Positions 20,202 through 27,522 of a stretch of DNA of 31,134 bases are shown piece after piece. The DNA comes from a virus. Below the pieces are notes generated by a model. That model was given only the letters and a program-made list of their open reading frames with translations. It did not search any database and was not told the origin of the DNA. Position 1 is the first letter of the stretch. Every line of letters starts with the position of its first letter. The stretch lies in the IMG/VR virus record IMGVR_UViG_3300042879_001547, positions 1-31,134 of that record; one strand, written 5' to 3'. Made by a program: the position numbers and the translations under genes.

Positions 20202-20221
20202 AACACAGTCACAAACACATC

Positions 20222-21346
20222 ATGGGCGCTGGTTGCACCAAAGATCATTTCATTCAGGATGCTGCAGAAGCGTACATTGTGTACCTTCTGCAAGCACATG
20301 CTGTTGAGAATGAAGTTGCCATTACTGATGATGTGATTCAAAAGCATCACACTTTCACTCAGTATTGTGAGGATCGTGATGTGCTGGATGAGTTTAACAA
20401 GAGTGTCTACAAGGAAAACATTGATGCTGTTGTTGATAAGTTCTTTTCTGATTTGCTTGCCAAGTATCCTGGACGCAAGTTTGACTTTGTAGATGTTGAG
20501 CGTGAGTTTAGGGATAAGAAACTGAAAGGTGATTTTGTCATTCAGTTTGAGGATGCTTCCACTGTTTCTTTCTCTCTCAAGAACTACAAAAAAGGTTTTA
20601 ATCGCATTCAGTTGTGCTCTGGTACTTGGCACTCTTTTCTGAATAATTTCTTGTTCGAATCTGCTGGCGTTGGTACATTCATTGATCCTTTCACTCAAGA
20701 GGTATTTCAGGGATGTGATCGTGAATATCGTGATGATCTGATTGAGAAACTGGGTTATAGTGCTCTCAAAGATGTGTATAACTTCTTTGACACTGTGAAT
20801 GATACCATCAAAGAGTTTTACACTTATGGTGAGCAAGCACGTTACTGGAGTAATGTGTCTTCTCAGTGGAAGAGTGATTGTGCATCCTATGGTCTGAAAG
20901 CAGCAGAAACTATCATCTCTGCTCTGGATTCAATCTCTAAAGATGCAGTTAAGAGTCGCATCATCAAGATGGCAGGACTCAACTATGATGAGGAGATTCT
21001 GCTTGTTGGTAAGGGCAAATATCTGTGCTCCCTGTTTAATCAGAAGTATGCACAGATTCTGGAGCGTGTCAACTCTGATGAATCTGTGGTAGAATATACT
21101 ACAAATAAGAAGGGTGTTCTGTTCACTCTGCGTGATTCTGCTGGTGTGATTGTGAGCATCGAAGTTCCTTTCACTCTGCAAAAGAATGGTGCCTGGTATC
21201 TTCCTAAAGCGAAATACTCTGGTGCTCAATATCACGAGAAGGAAGGTGTTGACCTGGTTCATGGTGAGCGCCGCCCTAAGAAGTCTAAGGAGATTTCTAC
21301 CTCTATCAATACCTATCTTAATCTCAAGAAAGCAGGAGTGTGCTGA
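20222..21346 (+). CDS. Candidate PD-(D/E)XK restriction-type nuclease (374 aa)
   Basis: Not recognised as a named family. Residues 102-124 read KGDFVIQFEDASTVSFSLKN and KKG: Asp104 in a GDF turn, a strand, then Ser118-Leu-Lys120. An Asp followed by a strand ending SxK is how many type II restriction enzymes present a PD-(D/E)XK site. The N-terminal 95 residues are helical, and the C-terminal part has strand-rich segments (VLFTLRDSAGVIVSIEV) and a basic end. It is the first gene of a three-gene string with two DNA methyltransferase genes, bounded by cassettes 8 and 9, which fits a restriction-modification set. A methyltransferase helper or specificity protein is the alternative. Confidence 0.5.
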   Translation: MGAGCTKDHFIQDAAEAYIVYLLQAHAVENEVAITDDVIQKHHTFTQYCEDRDVLDEFNKSVYKENIDAVVDKFFSDLLAKYPGRKFDFVDVEREFRDKKLKGDFVIQFEDASTVSFSLKNYKKGFNRIQLCSGTWHSFLNNFLFESAGVGTFIDPFTQEVFQGCDREYRDDLIEKLGYSALKDVYNFFDTVNDTIKEFYTYGEQARYWSNVSSQWKSDCASYGLKAAETIISALDSISKDAVKSRIIKMAGLNYDEEILLVGKGKYLCSLFNQKYAQILERVNSDESVVEYTTNKKGVLFTLRDSAGVIVSIEVPFTLQKNGAWYLPKAKYSGAQYHEKEGVDLVHGERRPKKSKEISTSINTYLNLKKAGVC

Positions 21347-22242
21347 TGCAGTTTGATGTTGTGGCAACGAATCCCCCATTTCAGGATTCTACAAAGAAGA
21401 AGAAAACACAACACAAATTGTGGATTGATTTCACACAACGTGCATTTGATAAGTGGTTAAAACCTGGAGGAATTCTCCTTCAGGTTTCTCCTAGTAGTTT
21501 TCTATCACCATCCAATAAGATCCTGAAGATCTTCCAAGAAAAGATGGTGCTGTTTCTGAATCTTGATACCAAGAAATACTTTCCCGATGTTGGAAGTACC
21601 TTTGCAGATTATGCAATCGTAAACACTAGCAGTAGGTTTCAGCAAACACAAATCACTACAGATAGTGGTACTTTTCTGAAAATACTTGACAATTCTGTAT
21701 TCTATCTTCCGAATGATATCTGTGAGGAAGCGTATGCAGTTCATAAGAAAGTTATCTTCGATCAAAAGGATAAGTTGGATGTTAGGTATGATTATGTGAC
21801 CTGTCACAACGTGCTGATTCATCGCAATGATACCATCAGCAAGGTCAAGACCGATGTTCACATTCATCCTATCTTCCATACAAACTCTCAGGTCTGGTAT
21901 TCACAAGTTCGGCAGGATTGGGCAGACAAGAAGAAGGTAATGTGGTCCCGCAGTGGATATACAAAACCATTCTATGATAATGGTGTGTATGGTGGAACTG
22001 ATATGGCATATTATGTGTTGGTTCCTGATGATGAGAGTGGTCTCAATCTATTGAGCAATCTCAATACAAAGTTGATGAAGTATATCCTAAAGACTGCCAA
22101 GTGGTCTGGATTTGGTAATGAGAAAGTATTCCGTGCATTGCCAAATCTTCCGATGGATCGTAGACTGTCAGATCTGGAAATGTATGTGTTGTTTGGATTA
22201 ACCGAAGAAGAGAGAGATTATGTTGAGAACCACGTGGGATAA
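21346..22242 (+). CDS. DNA adenine methyltransferase, catalytic/target part (298 aa)
   Basis: The protein begins MQFDVVATNPPFQD, so the catalytic motif IV (NPPF, residues 9-12) stands at the very N terminus. PGGILLQVSPSSFLSPSNKI follows as in Eco57I/TaqI-type adenine methylases. The region after residue 150, with VMWSRSGYTKPFYD and AKWSGFGNEKVFRALP, resembles target-recognition parts of these enzymes. The SAM-binding motif I is missing and is instead encoded by the next gene. ATG 21346 follows AGGAG at 8 bases and shares a base with the upstream stop. The product probably needs its downstream partner to be active. Confidence 0.75.
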   Translation: MQFDVVATNPPFQDSTKKKKTQHKLWIDFTQRAFDKWLKPGGILLQVSPSSFLSPSNKILKIFQEKMVLFLNLDTKKYFPDVGSTFADYAIVNTSSRFQQTQITTDSGTFLKILDNSVFYLPNDICEEAYAVHKKVIFDQKDKLDVRYDYVTCHNVLIHRNDTISKVKTDVHIHPIFHTNSQVWYSQVRQDWADKKKVMWSRSGYTKPFYDNGVYGGTDMAYYVLVPDDESGLNLLSNLNTKLMKYILKTAKWSGFGNEKVFRALPNLPMDRRLSDLEMYVLFGLTEEERDYVENHVG

Positions 22243-22675
22243 GATCAGGGATTGCATGAACGATCACACCTATATGGGTGAGATTGATCGTGATGCCTAT
22301 CGGATCAAGGCAACAGCAGAAATCTTCACGCCCACCGACCTGGTGATTAGGATGCTGCAGCGGGTGAACCTGAGCAATTTTGCTCCTGGCAAGACGGTGC
22401 TCGATCCTGCCTGTGGTGATGGGCAGTTTCTCACTGGAGTCAAGTGGATTAAGGTCTTATTTCACAATATGAGCGAAGAAGATGCCCTAAAAGACATCTA
22501 TGGGGTGGATATTATGCGAGATAATGTAGAACTTTGTAAAAAGCGGTTGGGAGGCGGCACGATCCTGCTAGGGGACGCTCTCAACCCCGAAAAACGCATA
22601 AAAGATCAAAGTGATGCTGAACATGATCAAATGCGGAGGTTGTTTCTAAATCAGGTTACGGTGTTCCTGGATTGA
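22220..22675 (+). CDS. DNA adenine methyltransferase, SAM-binding part (151 aa)
   Basis: Contains motif X (AEIFTPTDLV, 33-42), motif I (LDPACGDGQFL, 61-71), motif II (YGVDI, 94-98) and a motif III-like LLGDALNP (116-123), then ends without motif IV. It is therefore the missing half of the methyltransferase encoded just before, with which it overlaps by 23 bases. Order of halves is reversed relative to gamma-class enzymes and matches the beta-class order. ATG 22257 is an alternative start. Cassette 9 begins five bases after its stop. Confidence 0.75.
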   Translation: MLRTTWDKIRDCMNDHTYMGEIDRDAYRIKATAEIFTPTDLVIRMLQRVNLSNFAPGKTVLDPACGDGQFLTGVKWIKVLFHNMSEEDALKDIYGVDIMRDNVELCKKRLGGGTILLGDALNPEKRIKDQSDAEHDQMRRLFLNQVTVFLD

Positions 22676-22679
22676 CCCT

Positions 22680-22737
22680 GTGCCAGTCTGAGAACTGTCC
22701 ACTCTGCCCTCAGTCTGCCCTATTCTGCTCTATAATT
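22680..22737 (+). promoter_or_regulatory. Punctuation cassette 9
   Basis: GTGCCAGTC (22680-22688), four bases, AACTGTCCA (22693-22701); gap of 28 bases; TATAATT (22731-22737), followed by ACAAGGTAATCAAGGGA. That initial transcribed sequence is shared with cassettes 6 and 10. Confidence 0.7.
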
Positions 22738-22760
22738 ACAAGGTAATCAAGGGAACCGCA

Positions 22761-22922
22761 ATGGTCACCGACACTACACAGGACGCACAGATCCGCCGTA
22801 CCATTCAGAAAACGATTGAGCAGGAAATGCCTCTGCGTTTGCTGAAGCGCATTGTTTATGAGGTGCGCTGTGAGGAACTGGGCATTCGCCCTGATGGTTG
22901 GAAACTTTACCCCGAAGACTGA
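22761..22922 (+). CDS. Small unknown protein (53 aa)
   Basis: First gene after cassette 9; AAGGGA lies 7 bases before the ATG. Helical and basic (IRRTIQKTIEQEMPLRLLKR), ending with ELGIRPDGWKLYPED. Its start region is GC-rich relative to downstream genes. Not recognised. Confidence 0.6.
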   Translation: MVTDTTQDAQIRRTIQKTIEQEMPLRLLKRIVYEVRCEELGIRPDGWKLYPED

Positions 22923-22923
22923 A

Positions 22924-23133
22924 ATGGCACTCTCTAACAACACCATCATTAAGCTGTCAGAGGCACTTTCCTCTGATGTTGCTGATTATATTATGGATCA
23001 ACCTGAGTTTTTTGATCTGATGGTGCAGTTGATTCCTGAGGCAATTCATGCTAAACTTGGCGACGTAGATAATCAGGTTGCTGCTGAACTTTCTATGTGT
23101 ATTTCTGAGCGTCTTGTATTGAAAGGAATTTAA
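22924..23133 (+). CDS. Small helical acidic protein (69 aa)
   Basis: ATG 22924 comes one base after the upstream stop. The sequence IIKLSEALSSDVADYIMDQP and QLIPEAIHAKLGDVDNQVAA looks all-helical and amphipathic. Function unknown. Confidence 0.6.
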   Translation: MALSNNTIIKLSEALSSDVADYIMDQPEFFDLMVQLIPEAIHAKLGDVDNQVAAELSMCISERLVLKGI

Positions 23134-23135
23134 TT

Positions 23136-23366
23136 ATGATTATGTTAAAACCAATTACTGCTTATCCCGCATTGGCATTAATTGCAATCAGTGCATTTTC
23201 TTTAGGTGGAGCACTCTCCAGTCAAAGAATCATTAATGATACTCTCAAACTGTGCAATCAGAAGCCACTTGAGTGTAAGTTTAAGTATGACATTTTGATG
23301 TACAATGAGACTGGACGAGTTCCTTACAAAGAAGAGAAACCTAAACCTGCTGCTGTCAAAAAATGA
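23136..23366 (+). CDS. Single-pass membrane protein (76 aa)
   Basis: A membrane helix at residues about 8-26 (AYPALALIAISAFSLGGAL) and a soluble tail with two cysteines (LCNQKPLECKF) ending in a Lys/Pro-rich stretch. The cysteines could form a disulfide if the tail faces the periplasm. I recall related small phage proteins of unknown function. Its stop overlaps the next ATG. Confidence 0.65.
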   Translation: MIMLKPITAYPALALIAISAFSLGGALSSQRIINDTLKLCNQKPLECKFKYDILMYNETGRVPYKEEKPKPAAVKK

Positions 23367-23740
23367 TTAAGTCCCTCATTATTGCAACTACACTTCTCTT
23401 TGCTGCTCCTGTTTTTGCACAAACTGAAACAGTAGTTAAAAAGAAAGAGTACAAACCTTTTCGATATGAAACTCCCTGTCAGTTGGAGACTGGTAGTAAT
23501 ATCTACGAAGATACTTGTGTAGTAATCGAAACTCGTGAAACTGGTGGAGCACTGAGGACACGTAATATTTTCTCCAATAAATGGAAACTGACTATCAAAG
23601 GTCGTTTTGATAAAGAAAAGGGATATTTGACTTGGGATAATTACAATAAGCGTGAGTATAAATGGGATTACCAAGTTGGTGGAAATGGATGGAGTTATGT
23701 AATGCCTGGTGTTCTTCTTGAAAACATTTCTTGGGATTGA
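23363..23740 (+). CDS. Exported protein with signal peptide (125 aa)
   Basis: Signal peptide MIKSLIIATTLLFAAPVFA with cleavage after VFA (residue 19). The mature part has two cysteines (residues about 39 and 52) likely bridged, then strands with ETRETGGALRTRNIFSNKW, FDKEKGYLTWDNYNKREY and a YVMPGVLLENISWD end. I believe it belongs to a small exported family found in marine phages. Probably periplasmic; role unknown. Confidence 0.65.
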   Translation: MIKSLIIATTLLFAAPVFAQTETVVKKKEYKPFRYETPCQLETGSNIYEDTCVVIETRETGGALRTRNIFSNKWKLTIKGRFDKEKGYLTWDNYNKREYKWDYQVGGNGWSYVMPGVLLENISWD

Positions 23741-23742
23741 TA

Positions 23743-23931
23743 ATGAAACCCAACTTTCGTAAAGTATTGGAGATGGCACTTGAAGAAGGTGTCCGTTATG
23801 GATATAATCGTGCCCATAAACACGTAGAAAATCCACACGAAGATGCTGTGGTTGATTGTGTCGTCGATGGTGCAATGAACTCACTGTATGAATGGTTTGA
23901 CTTTGAGGATAATTGTAATGAAAACGCATAA
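23743..23931 (+). CDS. Small helical protein (62 aa)
   Basis: ATG 23743 follows the upstream stop by two bases. The pattern VLEMALEEGVRYGYNRAHKH with a downstream acidic helix is familiar from cyanophages. Three histidines sit in the middle. Function unknown. Confidence 0.65.
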   Translation: MKPNFRKVLEMALEEGVRYGYNRAHKHVENPHEDAVVDCVVDGAMNSLYEWFDFEDNCNENA

Positions 23932-24079
23932 TATTTTTCTTCTTTTGTTCGGAGTTATTGTAGGTTTTTTGATCTCTTACAATTTAACTCCCGAAAGAAC
24001 TCAGCACCATACATCTACTGTCTCTGGATCCTCTGGAGATCTTAAATGCACTACATCTTGTGTTACTAAAGAACAATGA
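23918..24079 (+). CDS. Single-pass membrane protein (53 aa)
   Basis: GAGG lies about 10 bases before ATG 23918. One hydrophobic helix (IFLLLFGVIVGFLISYNL), then a Ser/Thr-rich tail with two cysteines (KCTTSC). It overlaps the genes on both sides (14 and 4 bases). Confidence 0.6.
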   Translation: MKTHNIFLLLFGVIVGFLISYNLTPERTQHHTSTVSGSSGDLKCTTSCVTKEQ

Positions 24080-24279
24080 ATGAAATCGAAGTAAAACTAA
24101 ATGTTCATGAAGTTGGTGTAATTCTATCTGCACTTCAATTACTTGGACTTAGAGAAGAAAACCAAATTGCAAGAGAATATGGAAGTGTGCCAGCACTGTA
24201 TAACAAACTCTATACGCTCTTCGAGCAGATGGACACTTCGGAAACTGGCCTACGGAACGACGTGGTGCCGTCCTTCTGA
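24076..24279 (+). CDS. Small helical protein (67 aa)
   Basis: ATGAATGA start overlapping the upstream stop. IEVKLNVHEVGVILSALQLL and a second helix look like a small helical bundle. The last 16 codons (DTSETGLRNDVVPSF region) are the dyad and gap of cassette 10, and the TGA lies two bases before the -10 box. Confidence 0.6.
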   Translation: MNEIEVKLNVHEVGVILSALQLLGLREENQIAREYGSVPALYNKLYTLFEQMDTSETGLRNDVVPSF

Positions 24280-24288
24280 CCTATAATA
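24231..24288 (+). promoter_or_regulatory. Punctuation cassette 10, mostly in coding sequence
   Basis: GGACACTT (24231-24238), four bases, AACTG (24243-24247) in CTGGCCTA; gap of 29 bases; TATAATA (24282-24288), then CAAAGGTAATCGAGGGA. ACGG and CCGT in the gap can pair weakly. Confidence 0.7.
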
Positions 24289-24313
24289 CAAAGGTAATCG
24301 AGGGAGACACCCC

Positions 24314-24547
24314 ATGCAACTGACCTCCACCACTGGCACGATGGTTGTGGATTACTTCCCCATCGAAGGTAGCACTCAGTTCATCTACAAAGTTCTGAAG
24401 TTTCAGGGTGTTGATACGATGAGCACCAAGTGTATCACCAAGCGTGACTTTGTGCGTGAGTGTGAGGAGCGCATTGGTATGGGTTATGAAGTGACTGGTT
24501 TTAACACCGAAGCGGTGAAAGTTAATCCTATGGCAGGTGCTTGCTGA
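24314..24547 (+). CDS. Small unknown protein (77 aa)
   Basis: Follows cassette 10 with GAGGGAG as ribosome binding site. Beta-rich start (LTSTTGTMVVDYFPIEGSTQ) and a helix with CITKRDFVRECEERIG. The 5' end is GC-rich relative to the following genes. Not recognised. Confidence 0.65.
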   Translation: MQLTSTTGTMVVDYFPIEGSTQFIYKVLKFQGVDTMSTKCITKRDFVRECEERIGMGYEVTGFNTEAVKVNPMAGAC

Positions 24548-24696
24548 TGAAAACTTATTCTTGGTTCTTTCTTGTGATTGCCATTCTGATGTGGAATGGC
24601 ATGTTGATTAAGCGCGATCAACAACTGTTTAAAGCATACGACAAAGCGTGTGCTGAACTTCCTCAACCTCACCCCGATTGCCGCTACGCAAAATGA
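24547..24696 (+). CDS. Small membrane protein (49 aa)
   Basis: Begins on the final base of the upstream TGA. One helix (YSWFFLVIAILMWNGMLI), then a soluble tail with two cysteines (CAELPQPHPDC), the same helix-plus-cysteine-pair design as the proteins at 23136 and 23918. Confidence 0.6.
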   Translation: MKTYSWFFLVIAILMWNGMLIKRDQQLFKAYDKACAELPQPHPDCRYAK

Positions 24697-24836
24697 GTCA
24701 AATTCTTTCTCCTCTTTGGTATCAATACCTGAGTATTCTTCAGGAAGATGCACCTGAACTGGTGGACGAATATCTTGAGAATACTGCCGCTAGACTTGAG
24801 ATGACTGTTGATTACTTTACTGCCGAGTTTCTATGA
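24693..24836 (+). CDS. Small acidic helical protein (47 aa)
   Basis: A 4-base overlap at each end. SPLWYQYLSILQEDAPELVD and a terminal EMTVDYFTAEFL are similar in layout to the 48-aa protein at 29736 (ELELPVDYYVQEFV), suggesting distant relatedness. Function unknown. Confidence 0.6.
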   Translation: MSQILSPLWYQYLSILQEDAPELVDEYLENTAARLEMTVDYFTAEFL

Positions 24837-25003
24837 ATCAAGAAACCAAATTCATTCTGGCACTGATGCAGATTGATAATCTTACTTCACTGCTTGAGGG
24901 TAATGAGTATCAACAATTCTTTTATTCTCATTTGATTCCAATTCAGGTAGAACTCAAAAGGCAGTTGACAAACATCAAAGATTCATCTACAATTAAGGAG
25001 TAA
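24833..25003 (+). CDS. Small helical protein (56 aa)
   Basis: Overlaps the upstream gene by 4 bases. ILALMQIDNLTSLLEGNEYQ followed by a second helix with a Lys-rich end. An AAGGAG lies at its 3' end just before the stop, 14-19 bases before the next ATG. Confidence 0.6.
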   Translation: MNQETKFILALMQIDNLTSLLEGNEYQQFFYSHLIPIQVELKRQLTNIKDSSTIKE

Positions 25004-25016
25004 TTTACACAAGCAA

Positions 25017-25250
25017 ATGAAGTATCTTTATCTCGTTGATTATTGGGTTCCGTTTCCTTCCTCTGAGTATGGTGGCGTAGTTAGTGTCATCGCAGAGAAT
25101 GACAATGAGTGCCATGATGTTCTTCTAGAATGGCGTGATGAGTGTGAAGATTCTCATGATGCCCGTATTATGGAGCGAGTTGTGAATGCCCATAAGTTTG
25201 CTCTTGTCGATGAAGAACCTTCTCGCATTGTTGATAGTTTTACGACCTGA
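25017..25250 (+). CDS. Small conserved cyanophage-type acidic protein (77 aa)
   Basis: YLYLVDYWVPFPSSEYGGVV, then a strand and helix with CHDVLLEWRDE. I recall this pattern from cyanophages, where it is unannotated. The AAGGAGTAATTTACACAAGCAA spacer gives a rather distant ribosome binding site. Confidence 0.65.
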   Translation: MKYLYLVDYWVPFPSSEYGGVVSVIAENDNECHDVLLEWRDECEDSHDARIMERVVNAHKFALVDEEPSRIVDSFTT

Positions 25251-25256
25251 TGTGTT

Positions 25257-25421
25257 ATGGAACAACTTTATAAGATCTCTCAGTTTTTCACCACTGGTTG
25301 GGAAGTAACAGATACGAAATTATCGAAAGAGAATTGTGATCTTCTTCTTTCACGTTATGTGCGAGAGGGTGTGAATCCGAATCATTTGAGAGCAACCACT
25401 GACGATGAATCTAATTCCTGA
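25257..25421 (+). CDS. Small unknown protein (54 aa)
   Basis: ATG 25257 comes six bases after the upstream stop. QFFTTGWEVTDTKLSKENCD and LLLSRYVREGVNPNHLRATT; the design (YKIS-FTTGW, then CD-LL) is one I remember from phage genomes. The next gene overlaps its 3' end by 17 bases. Confidence 0.6.
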   Translation: MEQLYKISQFFTTGWEVTDTKLSKENCDLLLSRYVREGVNPNHLRATTDDESNS

Positions 25422-25692
25422 ATTTCCACACAAAGCACCCAAAGGTTATTATTATGAAAGTGAATCCTTTAAACGTAATGTTGTTGCAATCTGGATTCAT
25501 CATCGTGATGGGTTTGATTACAATAATCGTAGCCCAGTTCGTAGTATCTGGGGGTTCTACAACTCCAAAACAAAACAATACCACTCACCCGTCAATAGTA
25601 AGACCGTTGGTGAGTGTGTAAATATACAGAATACCTCACCGTATTCAGCAATGATTCCTAAGCAAACACCTCTCGAATCAGCATTTGTATGA
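25405..25692 (+). CDS. Conserved cyanophage-type protein (95 aa)
   Basis: Strand-rich: GYYYESESFKRNVVAIWIHH, VRSIWGFYNSKTKQYHSPVN, then TPYSAM-like Pro/Ser-rich end (NTSPYSAMIPKQTPLESAFV). The pattern is familiar from T4-like cyanophages. Coupled to the next gene by a 4-base overlap. Function unknown. Confidence 0.7.
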   Translation: MNLIPEFPHKAPKGYYYESESFKRNVVAIWIHHRDGFDYNNRSPVRSIWGFYNSKTKQYHSPVNSKTVGECVNIQNTSPYSAMIPKQTPLESAFV

Positions 25693-25976
25693 GTTACGTC
25701 CCTGAAGTAAACGACTACGTTAAATGGAAAGAACACATCGAAGGATGGGTTTACTTTAAGGATGGTCAGTATATTACGATTGAGATTGGAGTCAGACCAA
25801 AGAATGAAGAAAATTACGAAGCATGTTCAATTCATCGTAATGATCGTTTGATGGTACTTTGCTATAAGAATCAATGGAAAGAACTGGAGTATGTTAGATC
25901 AAGGAAATCCGTCTATGAAGAAGAGGAAAACTGTTTGGAGGTTGTGGGCGAAGGCACTGGGAGAGAAAGCGAGTAA
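25689..25976 (+). CDS. Conserved cyanophage-type protein (95 aa)
   Basis: SYVPEVNDYVKWKEHIEGWV, a strand pair with YITIEIGVRPK and RLMVLCYKNQWKELEYVRSR. A small beta domain by eye, which I recall as common in cyanophages. The membrane-protein gene that follows starts 62 bases before its stop. Confidence 0.7.
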   Translation: MSYVPEVNDYVKWKEHIEGWVYFKDGQYITIEIGVRPKNEENYEACSIHRNDRLMVLCYKNQWKELEYVRSRKSVYEEEENCLEVVGEGTGRESE

Positions 25977-26184
25977 AGATGACAAAGAATCAGATCACGT
26001 GGCTGGTATACGGTCTTTTCTATTCGCTACCTATCTTATCACTAATTGTTTTATTGTTGCAGGGGTCATAAGGCACTGGAACGATTCATCTATTATTATT
26101 GAAATTCATGAAGTACCAAGTAACCTACCTCAAACCCAAGAAACAAGGTTATTCCAAACAAATCGCAACTTTGCTTACGATTGA
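25915..26184 (+). CDS. Membrane protein with basic N terminus (89 aa)
   Basis: ATG 25915 gives MKKRKTVWRLWAKALGEKAS, a basic helix, then a membrane segment at about residues 36-54 (LFATYLITNCFIVAGVI) and RHWND. This N-terminal part matches a protein I remember from cyanophages. The last 25 residues lie in a region also read by the next gene in another frame, so this end may be a recent extension. Confidence 0.65.
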   Translation: MKKRKTVWRLWAKALGEKASKDDKESDHVAGIRSFLFATYLITNCFIVAGVIRHWNDSSIIIEIHEVPSNLPQTQETRLFQTNRNFAYD

Positions 26185-26266
26185 GGATGCATCCTTCTGG
26201 GAGAAATGTGTAAAGCAGCAAGGATGCAAAGAGATTGAGATTGTGCCAGTATGGAGTGAATCTTAA
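26108..26266 (+). CDS. Small unknown protein (52 aa)
   Basis: Begins 77 bases before the end of the previous gene, the longest overlap of the window. MKYQVTYLKPKKQGYSKQIA, a strand with TLLTIEDASFWEKCVKQQG and a final strand look like a compact alpha/beta protein known from cyanophages. The late promoter of the adhesin gene follows 10 bases after its stop. Confidence 0.6.
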   Translation: MKYQVTYLKPKKQGYSKQIATLLTIEDASFWEKCVKQQGCKEIEIVPVWSES

Positions 26267-26275
26267 GGTATTCTG

Positions 26276-26282
26276 CTAAATA
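26276..26282 (+). promoter_or_regulatory. Probable late promoter CTAAATA
   Basis: CTAAATA is a common variant of the T4-type late promoter in cyanophages as I recall. It lies 29 bases before the adhesin gene, the same distance as at 3537. Confidence 0.65.
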
Positions 26283-26310
26283 AGCAATAAAGGGATACTT
26301 GTAATTCATA

Positions 26311-27519
26311 ATGGCAATTACCGTCCAAGGAAGTTCACAGTTTACCACACAGTTTCCATCAGGGACATTTACAGATGTCAAATTCAGTAAACTGAGAGAT
26401 GTCTTTAAAGGTCCACAAGGAACATTTGTTCCTGTTGGTATTGTCACATCAACAGGAACATCAATCTCTGCGCGTGAGTTATTGAGAAATACCAATGTGA
26501 CACCAGCAGCGGGTGAATATCAGACAGATCCAATTATGCCTGATGCGACTGAAAATGCAGCAGTCTCAACAGGTGCGGATTGGAAGGTATCACAGTTTAA
26601 GAATACCATCAAGTTTTATGTTGTTGACCAGACAGTCGGAACTGATAACGACAGAGCAAACTTTAACTCCAGTATTGTAAACTGGAATGGTAATCTCAAC
26701 AAATCAATTCGCAAGTTCATTACAATCAGTGGTCGTTGTTATTCGACAACATCAGCAACTCCTGCGATTAACTTCTCAGAAGGTGCATACAATCTGAATG
26801 TTTATATGAATCCAAATTCCCGTGTCTATGGATCGGGTGGAACTGCAGGAACTGCAGCAGTCAGAAATGGTGGATTTGGTGGTGATGCCATTCAGGTAAT
26901 CTCAAGTACAGGTAAAGTTAGAGTTTACTTGTATTCGACCACCAATGTTTATGGTGGTGGTGGCGGTGGAGCAAAAGGCGCTACGGGTGATACAGGACCA
27001 ACAGGATTGTGCCCACGCCGTGAAACCTATCAGTCAGGATGTAACTGTGGTAGTTGTCCTGGTTGCAATGGTGGTTGGAGTCGCTTTGGTTGCCCATCTT
27101 GTGGTGGATGCAGTTGTGGAAAGGGTGGATGCAGTCAAACTCAATATGCGGCACAATGTGAAAGAATTGTATTTGATACAAAACCAGGTGCTCCTGGTGG
27201 TGAAGGTGGCAATGGTGCTGCAGGTCGTGGATGGAATAACTTTAATGGTACATTAACAGGATCAAATGGTGCTGGCGGCACCAGTGGTGGATGTGATACT
27301 TATGGTCCTGCACCAGGATCCAATGGTGTCACAGGTGAAAAAGGTGGCGATTCAGGTGACTGGGCCGCTGCAGGTGCATCAACTGATACTGGTGGCGGCG
27401 GACAATGGCAAGGTAATGGTGGAGTCGGTGGAGCAGCAGGAAGAGCAGTCACAGGGTCCAATTATCAGGTCGAAGGTACACTCAACTCCACAACAATCAA
27501 AGGAAACTTTAACCCATAA
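26311..27519 (+). CDS. Glycine-rich tail adhesin or fibre protein (402 aa)
   Basis: Residues 1-95 contain FSKLRDVFKG and ISARELLRN, a layout I associate with short structural adhesins of cyanophages. From residue 173 the protein is glycine-rich (YGSGGTAGTAAVRNGGFGGD, YGGGGGGAKG) with a collagen-like GATGDTGPTG (223-232). An insertion at 234-283 holds eleven cysteines (CNCGSCPGC, CPSCGGCSCGKGGC). Further Gly-rich loops follow to residue 382. Polyglycine loops of this kind form host-recognition tips in T4-like gp38 adhesins. It is driven by a late promoter, and its TAA stop lies in the next late promoter. Confidence 0.78.
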   Translation: MAITVQGSSQFTTQFPSGTFTDVKFSKLRDVFKGPQGTFVPVGIVTSTGTSISARELLRNTNVTPAAGEYQTDPIMPDATENAAVSTGADWKVSQFKNTIKFYVVDQTVGTDNDRANFNSSIVNWNGNLNKSIRKFITISGRCYSTTSATPAINFSEGAYNLNVYMNPNSRVYGSGGTAGTAAVRNGGFGGDAIQVISSTGKVRVYLYSTTNVYGGGGGGAKGATGDTGPTGLCPRRETYQSGCNCGSCPGCNGGWSRFGCPSCGGCSCGKGGCSQTQYAAQCERIVFDTKPGAPGGEGGNGAAGRGWNNFNGTLTGSNGAGGTSGGCDTYGPAPGSNGVTGEKGGDSGDWAAAGASTDTGGGGQWQGNGGVGGAAGRAVTGSNYQVEGTLNSTTIKGNFNP

Positions 27520-27522
27520 ATA
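27515..27522 (+). promoter_or_regulatory. Late promoter CATAAATA over a stop codon
   Basis: CATAAATA differs from TATAAATA at one base. The TAA stop of the adhesin gene (27517-27519) is inside it. The next gene starts 28 bases later. Confidence 0.65.

Noticed and set aside
19778-20836. Long minus-strand reading frame (352 codons)
   Set aside because: It lies opposite the HExxH gene, cassette 8 and the nuclease-like gene, which have better motifs, starts and context; the antisense product shows no recognisable domain.
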